A DNA stretch of 64,000 nucleotides from Dyella mobilis (GTDB taxonomy: Bacteria > Pseudomonadota > Gammaproteobacteria > Xanthomonadales > Rhodanobacteraceae): contig NZ_JADIKF010000040.1 in assembly GCF_016904945.1 (NCBI RefSeq), forward strand, positions 1,054,001-1,118,000, given 5' to 3'. Below the pieces are notes generated by a model that was not told the DNA's origin, searched no databases, and saw only the letters and a program-made list of their open reading frames with translations. The position numbers were made by a program, and so were the translations under genes. Every line of letters begins with the position of its first letter. Within the stretch, counting starts at the first letter, position 1. Positions 35,279 through 44,793 of the stretch are shown here, in pieces.

Positions 35279-35332
35279 GAGGAGTGAGAACATAGCGGGC
35301 AGTCGGAAAATTCCTCCAGCCACTCACTCCTC
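35279..35332 (+). repeat. Inverted repeat in the amgK leader
   Basis: Arms GAGGAGTGAG (35279-35288) and CTCACTCCTC (35323-35332) are perfect 10-bp complements around a 34-nt loop, ending 7 nt before the amgK ATG. The left arm carries an SD-like GGGGAGGAG. In the mRNA it would place a stem directly over the amgK initiation region. No T-run follows. Confidence 0.55.
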
Positions 35333-35339
35333 GCCCCGC

Positions 35340-36353
35340 ATGGATCACTCCCTCGATCGCGCCGCCGCACGCCTGGCCTGGACGCGAAACAGCCTCGGCA
35401 ACCCCGCGCTCGCGCTGGAACCCGCTTCCTCCGACGCCAGCTTCCGCAGCTACTGGCGCACGCATCACGACGGCCGCAGCTGGATTGTGATGGATTCGCC
35501 GCCGGCACAGGAAGATCCGCGCCCGTGGCTGGTCATCGGCGAACGACTCGCCGCAGCCGGCCTGCACGTGCCGGCGGTGTACGACAAGGATCTGGAACGC
35601 GGATTCCTGCTGATCGAGGACCTGGGATCGCGCCTCTACCTGCCAGCCTTGAGCGACGCCACCGCAGACGCGTTGTATGGCGATGCGATGAACGCCTTGC
35701 TGCGCATGCAGAGCCAGGTGGATCACCGCGACCTGCCGCCTTTCGATCGCGACCTGATGATGCGCGGGCTGGAAATCATGCCCGAATGGTTCCTCGGCCG
35801 GCATCTCGGCCACCAGCCCGACGGCGTCGAACAGGGTGTGCTGGAAGCGGCGTTCGAGGCGATTGTGCGCAACGTGCAGGAGCAGCCGCGCTGTTTCGTG
35901 CATCGCGACTACCACAGCCGCAATCTGTTGATCGTCGATCGCGACAATCCGGGCATCATCGATTTCCAGGGCGCACTCTCCGGCCCGGTCACCTACGATC
36001 TTGCCTCGCTGTTGCGCGACGGCTACATCGCCTGGCCGCGTGAAAAAGTCGAAGCGTGGGTCGAAGCGTATCGGCAGCGGCTCATCGAAGCGCGAGTGAT
36101 CGACGCGAGTATCGGCCGGGTGCAATTCCTGCGCTGGTTCGATCTCACCGGCCTGCATCGTCACGTACGCGTGCTGGGCCAGTTCTATCGGCTTTGGTAT
36201 CGCGACGGCAAACCGGGCTACCTCGCCGACGTGCCTCGGGTGTATCACTACGTGGTGTCGGTGGCTCGCAACTATCCGGAACTGGCCGACTTCGTCGCAC
36301 TGATCGAACGCCGCGCGCAAGGCCGCGATCTCACCAAGGTAGCCCAAGCATGA
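35340..36353 (+). CDS. amgK: AmgK, anomeric MurNAc/GlcNAc kinase
   Basis: A 337-aa aminoglycoside-phosphotransferase-fold kinase: CFVHRDYHSRNLLIVD (catalytic Asp) and PGIIDFQGALSGP (metal-binding Asp). Followed immediately by a MurU-like nucleotidyltransferase, the pairing that defines the AmgK-MurU cell-wall recycling route, in which MurNAc released from peptidoglycan is phosphorylated at C1 and converted to UDP-MurNAc, bypassing de novo synthesis and fosfomycin. ATG 35340 is chosen because homology begins there; an in-frame start 66 nt upstream is less likely. Stop overlaps murU. Confidence 0.9.
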   Translation: MDHSLDRAAARLAWTRNSLGNPALALEPASSDASFRSYWRTHHDGRSWIVMDSPPAQEDPRPWLVIGERLAAAGLHVPAVYDKDLERGFLLIEDLGSRLYLPALSDATADALYGDAMNALLRMQSQVDHRDLPPFDRDLMMRGLEIMPEWFLGRHLGHQPDGVEQGVLEAAFEAIVRNVQEQPRCFVHRDYHSRNLLIVDRDNPGIIDFQGALSGPVTYDLASLLRDGYIAWPREKVEAWVEAYRQRLIEARVIDASIGRVQFLRWFDLTGLHRHVRVLGQFYRLWYRDGKPGYLADVPRVYHYVVSVARNYPELADFVALIERRAQGRDLTKVAQA

Positions 36354-37036
36354 GGCACGCACTGATCTTCGCTGCCGGCCTGGGCGAACGCATGCGCCCG
36401 CTCACCGATCGCATGCCCAAGCCGCTGCTGACGGTACGCGGCAAACCGTTGATTGCCTGGCATCTGGAAAAGCTCGCCGCAATCGGCGTGCACTACGTGG
36501 TGATCAACACCTCGCACCTGGCCGATCAGTTTCCCGATGCATTGGGCGACGGCTCGCGCTGGGGCCTGCGCATCCGTTATGCCTACGAGGGCTCGACGCC
36601 GCTGGAGACCGGCGGCGGCATGCTCAACGCCCTGCCATTGCTCGGGCCGGAACCGTTTATCGCCATCAGCGGCGACGTGTGGATCGATGCCGACTTCGGC
36701 GCACTGCCCAAGGAACCTGCCGGCGTCGCCCATCTGCTGATGGTCGACAATCAGCCGCATCATCCCGACGGGGATTTCGTGCTGGATGCGCAGGGTGTGC
36801 TGCATCGCGAAGGCACGCCGCGGCTGACCTATAGCGGCATCGGCGTCTATCGCCGGGAAATTCTCGACCAATGGCCGTCGCTGGCCGGATGCGATCCGGA
36901 ACAAAAGCCGCCGCGCTTCAAGATCCGGCCGCTGCTGAACGCCGCGATCGATCGCGGCGCCGTGACCGGCAGCCATCATCGCGGTGCCTGGACGGACGTC
37001 GGCACGCCCGAGCGGCTGGCTTCGCTCAACCGCTGA
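36350..37036 (+). CDS. murU: MurU, MurNAc-1-phosphate uridylyltransferase
   Basis: A 228-aa nucleotidyltransferase of the sugar-1-phosphate family: AAGLGERMRPLTDRMPKPLL (nucleotide binding), ETGGGMLNALP, and ISGDVWID (metal Asp). It makes UDP-MurNAc from MurNAc-1-P delivered by AmgK. ATG overlaps the amgK stop (ATGA). It ends 17 bp from the convergent motB gene. Confidence 0.92.
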   Translation: MRHALIFAAGLGERMRPLTDRMPKPLLTVRGKPLIAWHLEKLAAIGVHYVVINTSHLADQFPDALGDGSRWGLRIRYAYEGSTPLETGGGMLNALPLLGPEPFIAISGDVWIDADFGALPKEPAGVAHLLMVDNQPHHPDGDFVLDAQGVLHREGTPRLTYSGIGVYRREILDQWPSLAGCDPEQKPPRFKIRPLLNAAIDRGAVTGSHHRGAWTDVGTPERLASLNR

Positions 37037-37053
37037 TTACGCGCATCGACCCT

Positions 37054-38019
37054 TCAGGGCGCGCCGGGCACCGAAGGTTTTACGACCGATGCGGAGACGT
37101 TCAAGATCGACGGCGTCATCACCTGGGGTGCATCGGCCTGCTCCTGCGACATCGCCGCATCCTGCGCCTGCTTGGTCATCATGATGATGCTGATGCGGCG
37201 ATTGATCGGATCGCTGGGATTGAGCTTGTCGAACGGCACCGATGCCGCCAGCCCTACCACACGCGCGATCTTGTCGCTGACCAGGCCACCGTCAAGCAAG
37301 GCACGCCGCGCCGCATTGGCACGATCAGCTGAAAGCTCCCAGTTGCTGTAATTGTGTTCGCTGCTGTAAGGCGCATCGTCGGTGTGGCCGGAGATGCTGA
37401 CCTCGTTCGGCGCCTGAGCGATGAAACCAGCCAATTCGTGAAGAATGGCCACCGTGTAAGGCTCGAGCGTCGCGCTGCCGGTGTCGAACATTGGCCGGTT
37501 CTGCTTGTCGACGATCTGGATGCGCAAACCTTCTGGCGTGATATCCAGCAGCAACTGATCCTTGAATGGCGCCAAGGCCTGACTCTTCTCGATCGCCGCG
37601 TGCATCTGTTGCATCAGGCTTTCCAGGCGCTCTTTTTCCTGCTCGCGCGCAAGCTTCTCCACTTCCTGCTGGCTCGGCGCCGCCGAGCGAGAAGCGCGCC
37701 GGTCCTTGCCGGGACCGTGCGGCATGTCCATCGCGCCGCCGAGCTTGATCGCACTGTCGCTGGCGCCGCCCGGCCCCATTTTGCCCGGCGGCGCCATGGG
37801 TGCATTGCCGGGAGTCATGCTGGGATTCTTGAAATATTCGGAAATCGCGGCGCGCTGCTGCTTGGTGCCTACGCCGATCAGCCACATCACCAGGAAGAAC
37901 GCCATCATCGCGGTAACAAAGTCGGCATATGCCACCTTCCATGCACCACCATGATGCCCGTGCTTCTGCCGCTTGGGGCGGCGCACGACGATCAACTGAC
38001 CGGAATCGTGCTCGCTCAT
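37054..38019 (-). CDS. motB: MotB, flagellar stator protein
   Basis: A 321-aa protein: short cytosolic N-terminus, one TM with the proton-carrying aspartate D33 (YADFVTAMMAFFLVMW), a plug/linker region (about 60-145) and an OmpA/MotB peptidoglycan-binding domain (about 150-285; SISGHTDD and LSADRANAARRALLDGG). It anchors the MotA ring to the wall and conducts ions. ATG overlaps the motA stop (ATGA). Confidence 0.95.
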   Translation of the reverse strand: MSEHDSGQLIVVRRPKRQKHGHHGGAWKVAYADFVTAMMAFFLVMWLIGVGTKQQRAAISEYFKNPSMTPGNAPMAPPGKMGPGGASDSAIKLGGAMDMPHGPGKDRRASRSAAPSQQEVEKLAREQEKERLESLMQQMHAAIEKSQALAPFKDQLLLDITPEGLRIQIVDKQNRPMFDTGSATLEPYTVAILHELAGFIAQAPNEVSISGHTDDAPYSSEHNYSNWELSADRANAARRALLDGGLVSDKIARVVGLAASVPFDKLNPSDPINRRISIIMMTKQAQDAAMSQEQADAPQVMTPSILNVSASVVKPSVPGAP

Positions 38020-38885
38020 GCAGCGGCGCCCGCACGGCTGCCCTTGAGGTGTTCCTCAAAGTCCTGGAAGTTCGGGCGTGCGTGCGGCGACAGCGTCTTG
38101 CGCGCAAATTCCACCGACACTTTGGGGTTGTACCCGCGCAGGCTGGCCAGCAAGGCTACCTTGACGCATTCGAACGCCTTGCCATCCTCGTGCACGCGGC
38201 TTTCCATCGCCGCACCCAACGGGCCGATAAAGCCATAGCAAAGGAGGATGCCCAGGAACGTGCCGACCAGCGCACCGGCGATGTGTTCGCCGATCAGCGA
38301 CGTATCGCCTCCCAGCTGCGACATGGTGGTCACGATACCAAGCACGGCGGCAACGATGCCGAAGCCGGGCATGGCATCGGCCATCTTGGTCACGGCCATG
38401 GCGGGAGCTTCGGCTTCCTGCTGGTGGGTTTCCAGTTCCACTTCCAACAGCTGTTCCAGCTCGTGCGGATTCATGTTGCCGCCGACCATCAGGCGCAGGC
38501 AGTCGGTAATGAATTCGATCAGGTTGTGTTCTTTAATCAGGCGCGGATAGGCGGTGAACAATGAACTCGACTGCGGATCTTCGATGTGCACTTCCAGGCC
38601 GAGCAATCCGTTCTTGCGGATCACGCCGAAGATGTCGTACAGCAAGGCGAGCAGATCCACGTAATCCTGCTTGCGGTATTTGGGCCCCTTGAACAGCGCC
38701 ACGATGTTGTGCATCGATTCCTTCACGATCTTCGGCGAGTTCGCCGAAAGGAAGGCGCCGATGGAGCTGCCGCCGATGATCAACAGCTCATTGGGCTGCC
38801 AAAGCGCGAGGATGTGGCCATGCGACAGCACATAGCCGCCAAACACGCAGCAAAGCACAACGAGGGAACCGACGATAACGAGCAT
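38016..38885 (-). CDS. motA: MotA, flagellar stator protein
   Basis: A 289-aa protein with four TMs (about 1-22, 34-52, 172-192, 202-225) and the MotA signature near AVLGIVTTMSQLGG and ALVGTFLGILLCYGF. With MotB it forms the proton-driven stator of the flagellar motor. A FliA-type promoter sits about 40 nt upstream of the start. No other flagellar gene is in the window, as is usual for motAB in Xanthomonadales. Confidence 0.95.
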   Translation of the reverse strand: MLVIVGSLVVLCCVFGGYVLSHGHILALWQPNELLIIGGSSIGAFLSANSPKIVKESMHNIVALFKGPKYRKQDYVDLLALLYDIFGVIRKNGLLGLEVHIEDPQSSSLFTAYPRLIKEHNLIEFITDCLRLMVGGNMNPHELEQLLEVELETHQQEAEAPAMAVTKMADAMPGFGIVAAVLGIVTTMSQLGGDTSLIGEHIAGALVGTFLGILLCYGFIGPLGAAMESRVHEDGKAFECVKVALLASLRGYNPKVSVEFARKTLSPHARPNFQDFEEHLKGSRAGAAA

Positions 38886-38922
38886 GTGGACTCCAGACCA
38901 GGAAACAATGTCCTAGTCACGC

Positions 38923-38949
38923 TTATCGACCGTCCCACACTGAAGTTGA
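38923..38949 (-). promoter_or_regulatory. FliA (sigma-28) promoter of motAB
   Basis: On the minus strand TCAACTTC-N11-GTCGATAA matches the sigma-28 consensus (TAAAGTTT or TCAAG-type -35, N11, GCCGATAA). The motA ATG is 38 bp downstream of the -10 end. Late flagellar control of motAB is expected. Confidence 0.8.
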
Positions 38950-39023
38950 GGAAAAAAATGCCGATGCGCCAGAGCTGCGAACGCGCACGCGTTTTGGGCT
39001 GAAAAGTGACGTTTAGCGTCACC

Positions 39024-39062
39024 CCCAAAAAGCGAAACGGCCCGAATCATCGGGCCGTTTCG
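39024..39062 (-). terminator. Intrinsic terminator of the secDF operon
   Basis: A perfect 13-bp stem (39033-39045 / 39050-39062) with an ATCA loop; on the minus strand it is followed by CGCTTTTTGGGGG. It lies 33 bp after the secF stop. The 13-bp stem itself is symmetric, but no T-run follows on the plus strand. Confidence 0.85.
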
Positions 39063-39094
39063 TGAAGACGCACGTGAAGAGCGTGAAGCAAGGC

Positions 39095-40057
39095 TCAAGG
39101 CCGGCGCGCGAGCTCCGGATTTTCCTTGGTCACCGGCATCAGGTCCTTCTTGGACACGCCCAGCCACAGCAAGATCGGGCAGGCAACGAAGATCGAAGAC
39201 AGCGTACCGACCAGAATACCGATCAGCATGGTGATCGCAAAACCGTGCACGGACGGGCCGCCGAAGAAATACAGCGCAGCCATGGCGATGCCGGTGAACA
39301 GCGAAGTGATGATGGTTCGCGACAGCGTGCTGTTGATCGAGCGGTTGAGGATTTCTTCCGAGTCGACCTTGCGCGCGGAACGGAACAATTCGCGGATACG
39401 GTCGAACACCACCACCTTGTCGTTGATCGAGTAGCCGATCACCGCCAGCACCGAGGCCAGCACCGTCATGTCGAACTCGAGGTGGATCAGCGACACGATG
39501 CCCAGCGTGACCAGCACGTCGTGCAATTCGGTGGCCAGTGCGGCGATTGCGAAACGGCGCTCGAAACGAATCCACAGATAAATGCCGATGCCGATGATCA
39601 CGAAGATCGCCGCCGTCACACCATCGCTGCGCAACTGCTCGCCCACCTGGGCGCTCACGTAGCTGCGGCTGGCGACCTTGGCGTCGGGACGCACGGCCTG
39701 CAGCGCCTTGGCGACGTCGCCGGCAATCGCGTCGAGATTGAGCGACGTACCCTGCTGCGTGTAATGCGTGTCGTCCTTGGGCTGGAATCGGATCAACACG
39801 CGGCGAGTGCCGCCCACGCTCTGCACGGTGGCGTGCTCGATGCCGCCCTTGTCCAGCGCAACGCGGACGTCTTCGATGGCCACCGGGTTGTCGTAGGAGA
39901 CTTCGGTGCTGACGCCGCCGGTGAAATCCAACGCATAGTTGAGGCTGCGGGTGGCCAGGACGGCCACCGAGGCGACGATCAGCAGAACCGCCAGGCTAAT
40001 GGTGAACTTGCGCAGGCCCAGGAAGTGCACATTGCTGTTGTGGTTGAAAATTTCCAT
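39095..40057 (-). CDS. secF: SecF, protein export membrane protein
   Basis: A 320-aa six-TM RND-like protein. Signature segments: DFTGGVSTEVSYDNPV in the periplasmic P domain, VIGYSINDKVVVFDRIRE and RSINSTLSRTIITSLFTG. With SecD it uses the proton gradient to pull preproteins through SecYEG. It starts 12 bp after secD and ends the operon with a terminator downstream. Confidence 0.96.
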   Translation of the reverse strand: MEIFNHNSNVHFLGLRKFTISLAVLLIVASVAVLATRSLNYALDFTGGVSTEVSYDNPVAIEDVRVALDKGGIEHATVQSVGGTRRVLIRFQPKDDTHYTQQGTSLNLDAIAGDVAKALQAVRPDAKVASRSYVSAQVGEQLRSDGVTAAIFVIIGIGIYLWIRFERRFAIAALATELHDVLVTLGIVSLIHLEFDMTVLASVLAVIGYSINDKVVVFDRIRELFRSARKVDSEEILNRSINSTLSRTIITSLFTGIAMAALYFFGGPSVHGFAITMLIGILVGTLSSIFVACPILLWLGVSKKDLMPVTKENPELARRP

Positions 40058-40069
40058 GAGGGTCTCCGA

Positions 40070-41989
40070 TTACACCGACAGCGTCTTGAGCTTGCGCCCG
40101 TGGTGGATCAGCGCAGTGATCGCGTGGGTGACCGTGACCGAGGTGAACATCGAAGTCAGGATACCGATCAGCAGCGTGACACCGAAGCCCTTGATCGGGC
40201 CGGAGCCCATCGTGGTCAGCGCCAGCGCGGCAATGAGGTGGGTGACGTTGGCGTCGAGAATGGTCGCCCAGGCTTTCTCGTAGCCCGCGCGGATCGCCGC
40301 CAGCGGCGTGGAGCCGTTGCGCATTTCTTCACGCACGCGCTCGCAGATCAGCACGTTGGCGTCGATCGCCATGCCCAGCGTCAGCACGATACCGGCAATG
40401 CCCGGCATGGTCAGGGTCACGCCGATCGCCGACATCACCGCCACCAGGATCACCAGGTTGAAGAACAACGCGATATCCGCCACCAGGCCGAAGAGCTTGT
40501 AGTAGATCGCGGCGGCCAGCAGCACCAGACCCAGGCCCAGCAGCACCGCATTCAGGCCCTTCTTGATGTTGTCCTGACCCATGCTGGGGCCGATCACGCC
40601 TTCGGAAATGATTTCCATGCGCGCAGCAAGCGAACCGCCCTTGAGCAGCAGCGCCAGTTCCGAGGCTTCCTTCGGGCTGGCAAGACCGGTGGTCTGGAAC
40701 TTGTTGCTGAAGACGCCGTTGATGTTGGCGTAGTTGATCACCGCGTAGGTGGTCTTGGGCGTGCGCACTTCGGCGCCGTTGACGACTTTGGTTTCCGTGG
40801 TGGTTTCCACGTACACCACGGCCATCGGCTTGCCGACGTTGTCGCGGGTGAAGTCGAGCATCTTGGCCGCGCCCGCCGAATTCAGCGTGACGTTCACGCT
40901 GGGCGAACCTGACTGCTGGTCGTTGCCGGAGGAGGCATCCACCAGCTCGTCACCGGTGGCGATGATGCTCTTGCTCACCAGGTACGCGATGGATCCTTCG
41001 CGGTTGTAGTAAAGATGATCGTCCGGCGGAATGTTTCCGGTGTTGACCGCATCGACCGTTGCCTGGTCGCCGGCCCAGGTGCGGCCGTTGGTGCGCGCCT
41101 CGCCCATGCCTGCGACGTATTCCAGCGTGGCGGTGGCGCCGATCACTTTCTTGGCCTCGGCCGGATCCTGCACACCGGCCAGTTCGACCGCGATCTGGTC
41201 CTCGCCCTGAGCCTGGATCACCGGCTCGGACACACCCAATGCGTTGATGCGGTTGCTCAAGGTGGCCAGGTTCTGGCGGATTGCGCCGGTGGCCAGGTCG
41301 CGCAGCTTGATCGGCTTGATCGAGGCGTTGAGCACGAAACGATTGCCGGTGTTGGCACCGTCCGTGACGGTCAGGTCGGTGAATTCGGTGGCGATGGCAT
41401 CGCTGGCGGCGGTGCGATCGGCCGAGGAGCCCAGCACCACGTTGACGCCCTGGCCGCGCGTCGGATCGCGCGCCACGGACACAAACGCGATCTTCTTGTT
41501 CTTCAGCAGCGAGCTGATGTCCTGGGTATAGCGCGTTTCCTGCTTGTCGATCACGTCGTTCTGATCGACCGCCATCAGGAAGCGCACGCCGCCCTGCAAA
41601 TCCAGGCCCAGCGGCATCGGACGACCGCCGATCGCGCTGAGCCAGGACGGCACCGTCGACTGCAGGTTGAACGCGGCGGTGTAGTCGTCGCCCAATACCG
41701 GCTTCAGCGCATCGGCGGCGGCCTTCTGCTGGTCCTGGTTGGCAAAGCCGATCAGGATCAAGTCGCCGCGACTGGCGTCGTGCTTGAGGCTCGAATCGAG
41801 ATAGGGGATCTTCGCCGCCTGCAGCGCGGCGGTCACTTTCTGCTGCAAGGCCTGGTCGACGACGGCGCTGTGCGTGGCCGACACCTGCACTGCAGGTTTT
41901 GGCACATACAGGTTCGGCAATGCGAACAAGGTGCCGAGCACCAGGACGACGACCACCAGAAGGTATTTCCAGCGAGGAAAATCACTCAT
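40070..41989 (-). CDS. secD: SecD, protein export membrane protein
   Basis: A 639-aa protein: TM1 about 9-27, large periplasmic P1 domain, then five TMs. Conserved LGLDLQGGVRFLMAVD, GMAIDANVLICERVREE and LTTMGSGPIKGFGVTLLIGI. It works with SecF and YajC. ATG 41989 (MSDFPRWKYL) is preferred over a start 27 nt upstream. Preceded by yajC. Confidence 0.96.
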   Translation of the reverse strand: MSDFPRWKYLLVVVVLVLGTLFALPNLYVPKPAVQVSATHSAVVDQALQQKVTAALQAAKIPYLDSSLKHDASRGDLILIGFANQDQQKAAADALKPVLGDDYTAAFNLQSTVPSWLSAIGGRPMPLGLDLQGGVRFLMAVDQNDVIDKQETRYTQDISSLLKNKKIAFVSVARDPTRGQGVNVVLGSSADRTAASDAIATEFTDLTVTDGANTGNRFVLNASIKPIKLRDLATGAIRQNLATLSNRINALGVSEPVIQAQGEDQIAVELAGVQDPAEAKKVIGATATLEYVAGMGEARTNGRTWAGDQATVDAVNTGNIPPDDHLYYNREGSIAYLVSKSIIATGDELVDASSGNDQQSGSPSVNVTLNSAGAAKMLDFTRDNVGKPMAVVYVETTTETKVVNGAEVRTPKTTYAVINYANINGVFSNKFQTTGLASPKEASELALLLKGGSLAARMEIISEGVIGPSMGQDNIKKGLNAVLLGLGLVLLAAAIYYKLFGLVADIALFFNLVILVAVMSAIGVTLTMPGIAGIVLTLGMAIDANVLICERVREEMRNGSTPLAAIRAGYEKAWATILDANVTHLIAALALTTMGSGPIKGFGVTLLIGILTSMFTSVTVTHAITALIHHGRKLKTLSV

Positions 41990-42072
41990 GCCTTGCATCC
42001 GTAAAATCCGCGGCACCAGGCCGCGGGATAGCGTGAATTGGAGATCGGAAACCTGTCCGCGGCGCGAAGCGC

Positions 42073-42402
42073 TCAGGACGACTTCAGCGTGCCTTTCGGA
42101 AGCACCTGCTGGACCGCATTCTTCTGCACCTTGATCTTCACGTTCGGTGCGATCTCGAGCGTGATGAAGGTGTCGCCCACGTCGTCGACGCGGCCGGCGA
42201 TGCCGCCGTTGCTGACCACCTCGTCACCCTTGGACAGGTTGGAGACCAGCTGGCGGTGCTCCTTCTGCTGTTTCATCTGCGGACGGATCATCATGAAATA
42301 CATCAGGCCGAAGGCCACGATCAGCATGACCAGCATGGAAATGCCGCCACCGGCAGCGCCCGGCGCAGCCTGCGCCAGCACGAAATTCGTCGAAAGATTC
42401 AT
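42073..42402 (-). CDS. yajC: YajC, Sec translocase accessory subunit
   Basis: A 109-aa single-TM protein: TM about 15-37 (MLVMLIVAFGLMYFMMIRPQMKQQKEH), then the cytosolic domain with LSKGDEVVSNGGIAGRVDDVGDTFITLEI. It associates with SecDF. Located in the standard tgt-yajC-secD-secF order. Confidence 0.95.
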   Translation of the reverse strand: MNLSTNFVLAQAAPGAAGGGISMLVMLIVAFGLMYFMMIRPQMKQQKEHRQLVSNLSKGDEVVSNGGIAGRVDDVGDTFITLEIAPNVKIKVQKNAVQQVLPKGTLKSS

Positions 42403-42561
42403 CAGCTAGTCCCGCAAGTTATGGCCGCAGCACGTTTTTTTGCCGCGCACCCAATAAAAGACCCCGGATTATGCCATGCCCCCCGGTGCTATGCACGGCA
42501 AGCCATACCGCCCCAGGACTGGTTCATGTGGTCCTGGGACAACGATTGCAAGCCAGGGTTT

Positions 42562-43689
42562 CTACGATTCCCCAGAGCCCTGGCGACGGGCATAGAACTC
42601 CGTCACAAAAGCCTCCAGCTTGCCGTCCGCGATTGCTTGGCGCAGCCCCGCCATCAGTTGCTGGTAGTGGTGCAGGTTGTGGATGGTGGCCAGTTGGCTC
42701 CCGAGGATTTCGTTGCAGCGATCAAGATGCCGCAGGTAGGCGCGGCTGAAGCCCTGACTGCAGGCGTAGCACCCGCACCCTTCCTCGATCACCCGCGTAT
42801 CGTTGGCGAACTTGGCGTTGCGGATGCGCAGCGTGCCCTGGGCGGTGAACAGGAAGCCGTTACGCGCATTGCGGGTAGGCATGACGCAGTCGAACATGTC
42901 GATGCCGCGCCGCACCGCCTCCACGATGTCTTCCGGCCGCCCCACGCCCATCAGGTAGCGCGGACGGTCCTGCGGCAGCAGCGGCACGGTGAAATCCAGC
43001 GTGTGGTTGCGCTCCGCTTCCGGCTCGCCCACCGCCAGGCCGCCCACCGCATAGCCATCGAAGCCGATCTGCACCAGGCCCTCGGCCGAACGGCGGCGCA
43101 GGTTTTCATAGACGCTGCCCTGCACGATGCCGAACAGCGCGTTGGGGTTCTTCAGATCGTCGAAAGCACGCCGCGACCGCTCGGCCCAGCGCAAACTCAG
43201 CTCCATCGATTCGGACGCGACTTTCTCAGTCGCCGGATACGGGGTGCACTCGTCGAAGATCATCGCGATATCCGAATCCAGCACAGTCTGGATGCGCATC
43301 GATTCTTCCGGCGACAGAAACACCTTCGAGCCGTCCACCGGCGAGGCAAAGGTCACCCCTTGCTCGGTGATCTTGCGCTTGTGCGCCAGCGAGAACACCT
43401 GGAAGCCGCCGGAATCGGTGAGGATGGGCTTGTCCCAGCCGATGAAGCGATGCAGGCCGCCGAACTCGCCGACGATCTCCAGCCCCGGACGCAGAAACAG
43501 GTGAAAAGTGTTGCCGAGAATGATCTCGGCACCCACCTCGCGCAGGTCGCGGGGCGTCATGGCCTTGACCGAACCATAGGTACCCACCGGCATGAACGCC
43601 GGGGTTTCCACGGTACCGCGGTCAAACGTAAGGCGGCCGCGGCGCGCGGCGCCGTCGGTGGCCAGAAGATCGAAATGCATGGCAGTCAT
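42562..43689 (-). CDS. tgt: tRNA-guanine transglycosylase
   Basis: A 375-aa enzyme that exchanges the wobble guanine of tRNA-Asp/Asn/His/Tyr for the queuosine precursor preQ1. Visible features: ILTDSGGFQVFSL (substrate aspartate), GGLAVGEPEAERN, FDCVMPTRNARNG (nucleophile Asp) and the zinc site CGCYACSQGFSRAYLRHL. Two start codons three residues apart are possible; AGGCGG precedes the first. Confidence 0.96.
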   Translation of the reverse strand: MTAMHFDLLATDGAARRGRLTFDRGTVETPAFMPVGTYGSVKAMTPRDLREVGAEIILGNTFHLFLRPGLEIVGEFGGLHRFIGWDKPILTDSGGFQVFSLAHKRKITEQGVTFASPVDGSKVFLSPEESMRIQTVLDSDIAMIFDECTPYPATEKVASESMELSLRWAERSRRAFDDLKNPNALFGIVQGSVYENLRRRSAEGLVQIGFDGYAVGGLAVGEPEAERNHTLDFTVPLLPQDRPRYLMGVGRPEDIVEAVRRGIDMFDCVMPTRNARNGFLFTAQGTLRIRNAKFANDTRVIEEGCGCYACSQGFSRAYLRHLDRCNEILGSQLATIHNLHHYQQLMAGLRQAIADGKLEAFVTEFYARRQGSGES

Positions 43690-43752
43690 CCGCCTATTAT
43701 CGCATTAGAAATGGCCGTCGCTCTCCGGCCAATGCGCCCTGGCAGACTGCGC

Positions 43753-44793
43753 TTACCCGACCTGCGCCCCCTGGGGCAGGATCAGCATCGCATCCCCGTA
43801 GGAGAAGAACCGATAGCGCTGCTTCACCGCGTGCTCATACGCGCCCAGGATGTACTCGCGCCCGGCCAATGCCGATACCAGCATCAGCAACGTCGACTGC
43901 GGCAGATGGAAGTTGGTGATCAAGCCGTCGATGCTGGTGATCCGGTAGCCCGGGAAGATGAATATCTGCGTTTCTCCCGCAAACGGACGCAACACGCCCT
44001 CCACCGTCGCACTCTCCAATGCACGCACCACCGTGGTACCCACCGCAATCACCCGCCCGCCGGCGCGGCGCGTGCGGTGGATCTGGTCCACCAGCCCCGC
44101 GCCGACATTGAGCCATTCGCGATGCATGTGGTGATGCGCCAGGTCTTCGCTGCGCACCGGCTGGAAGGTTCCCGCCCCCACGTGCAAGGTCACGTAGCCG
44201 AAATCCACGCCTTTGTCGCGCAATTGCCCCAGCACACCGTCGTCAAAGTGCAAACCGGCGGTGGGCGCCGCAACGGCCCCCGGCTCACGCGCATACACCG
44301 TCTGGTAGCGCTCCATGTCGCTGGCATCGGCGTGCCGCGAGATATACGGCGGCAAGGGCATCTCGCCCAGTCTCGCCAGCAGGCGCTCCAGCGGCTCGGG
44401 GGATTCGAAACGCAGATGGAAAAAGCTCTCCTCCCGCCCAAGCACGGTGGCCTGGCTGCCGTCGGCGAGCACGATCGCCGTACCCGGCCGAGGCTTTTTG
44501 CTCACGCCCAACTGCACGATCGCCTCGTGGGTACCGATGACGCGCTCGATCAGGATTTCCACCGCACCGCCGCTCGGCTTGTGGCCATGCAGGCGCGCCG
44601 GCAATACCCGCGTGTCGTTGAACACCAGCAGGTCGCCCGGGCGCAGGAACGCGGGCAATTCGCGGAACATCCGGTCTTGCCAGGTGCGCACGGGCACGTC
44701 CAGCAACAGCAGGCGGCTGGCGCTGCGTTGTGCCAGGGGCGCCTGTGCGATCAGCTCGGGCGGCAGGTCGAAGTTGAAATCGGACTTCTTCAC
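43753..44793 (-). CDS. queA: QueA, S-adenosylmethionine:tRNA ribosyltransferase-isomerase
   Basis: A 346-aa enzyme that adds the epoxycyclopentane moiety to preQ1 in tRNA. Typical segments: DFNFDLPPELIAQAPL, NDTRVLPARLHGHK, AAPTAGLHFD, THVGAGTF-like VTLHVGAGTFQPVR and ITNFHLPQSTLLMLV. GTG 44793 gives the usual N-terminus; a TTG 39 nt upstream extends the frame without homology. It lies 63 bp upstream of tgt, forming the queA-tgt-yajC-secDF order. Confidence 0.95.
   Translation of the reverse strand: MKKSDFNFDLPPELIAQAPLAQRSASRLLLLDVPVRTWQDRMFRELPAFLRPGDLLVFNDTRVLPARLHGHKPSGGAVEILIERVIGTHEAIVQLGVSKKPRPGTAIVLADGSQATVLGREESFFHLRFESPEPLERLLARLGEMPLPPYISRHADASDMERYQTVYAREPGAVAAPTAGLHFDDGVLGQLRDKGVDFGYVTLHVGAGTFQPVRSEDLAHHHMHREWLNVGAGLVDQIHRTRRAGGRVIAVGTTVVRALESATVEGVLRPFAGETQIFIFPGYRITSIDGLITNFHLPQSTLLMLVSALAGREYILGAYEHAVKQRYRFFSYGDAMLILPQGAQVG

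Noticed and set aside
39062..40912. A 616-codon plus-strand open frame
   Set aside because: Antisense to secF/secD, His/Gln/Arg-rich composition without homology.
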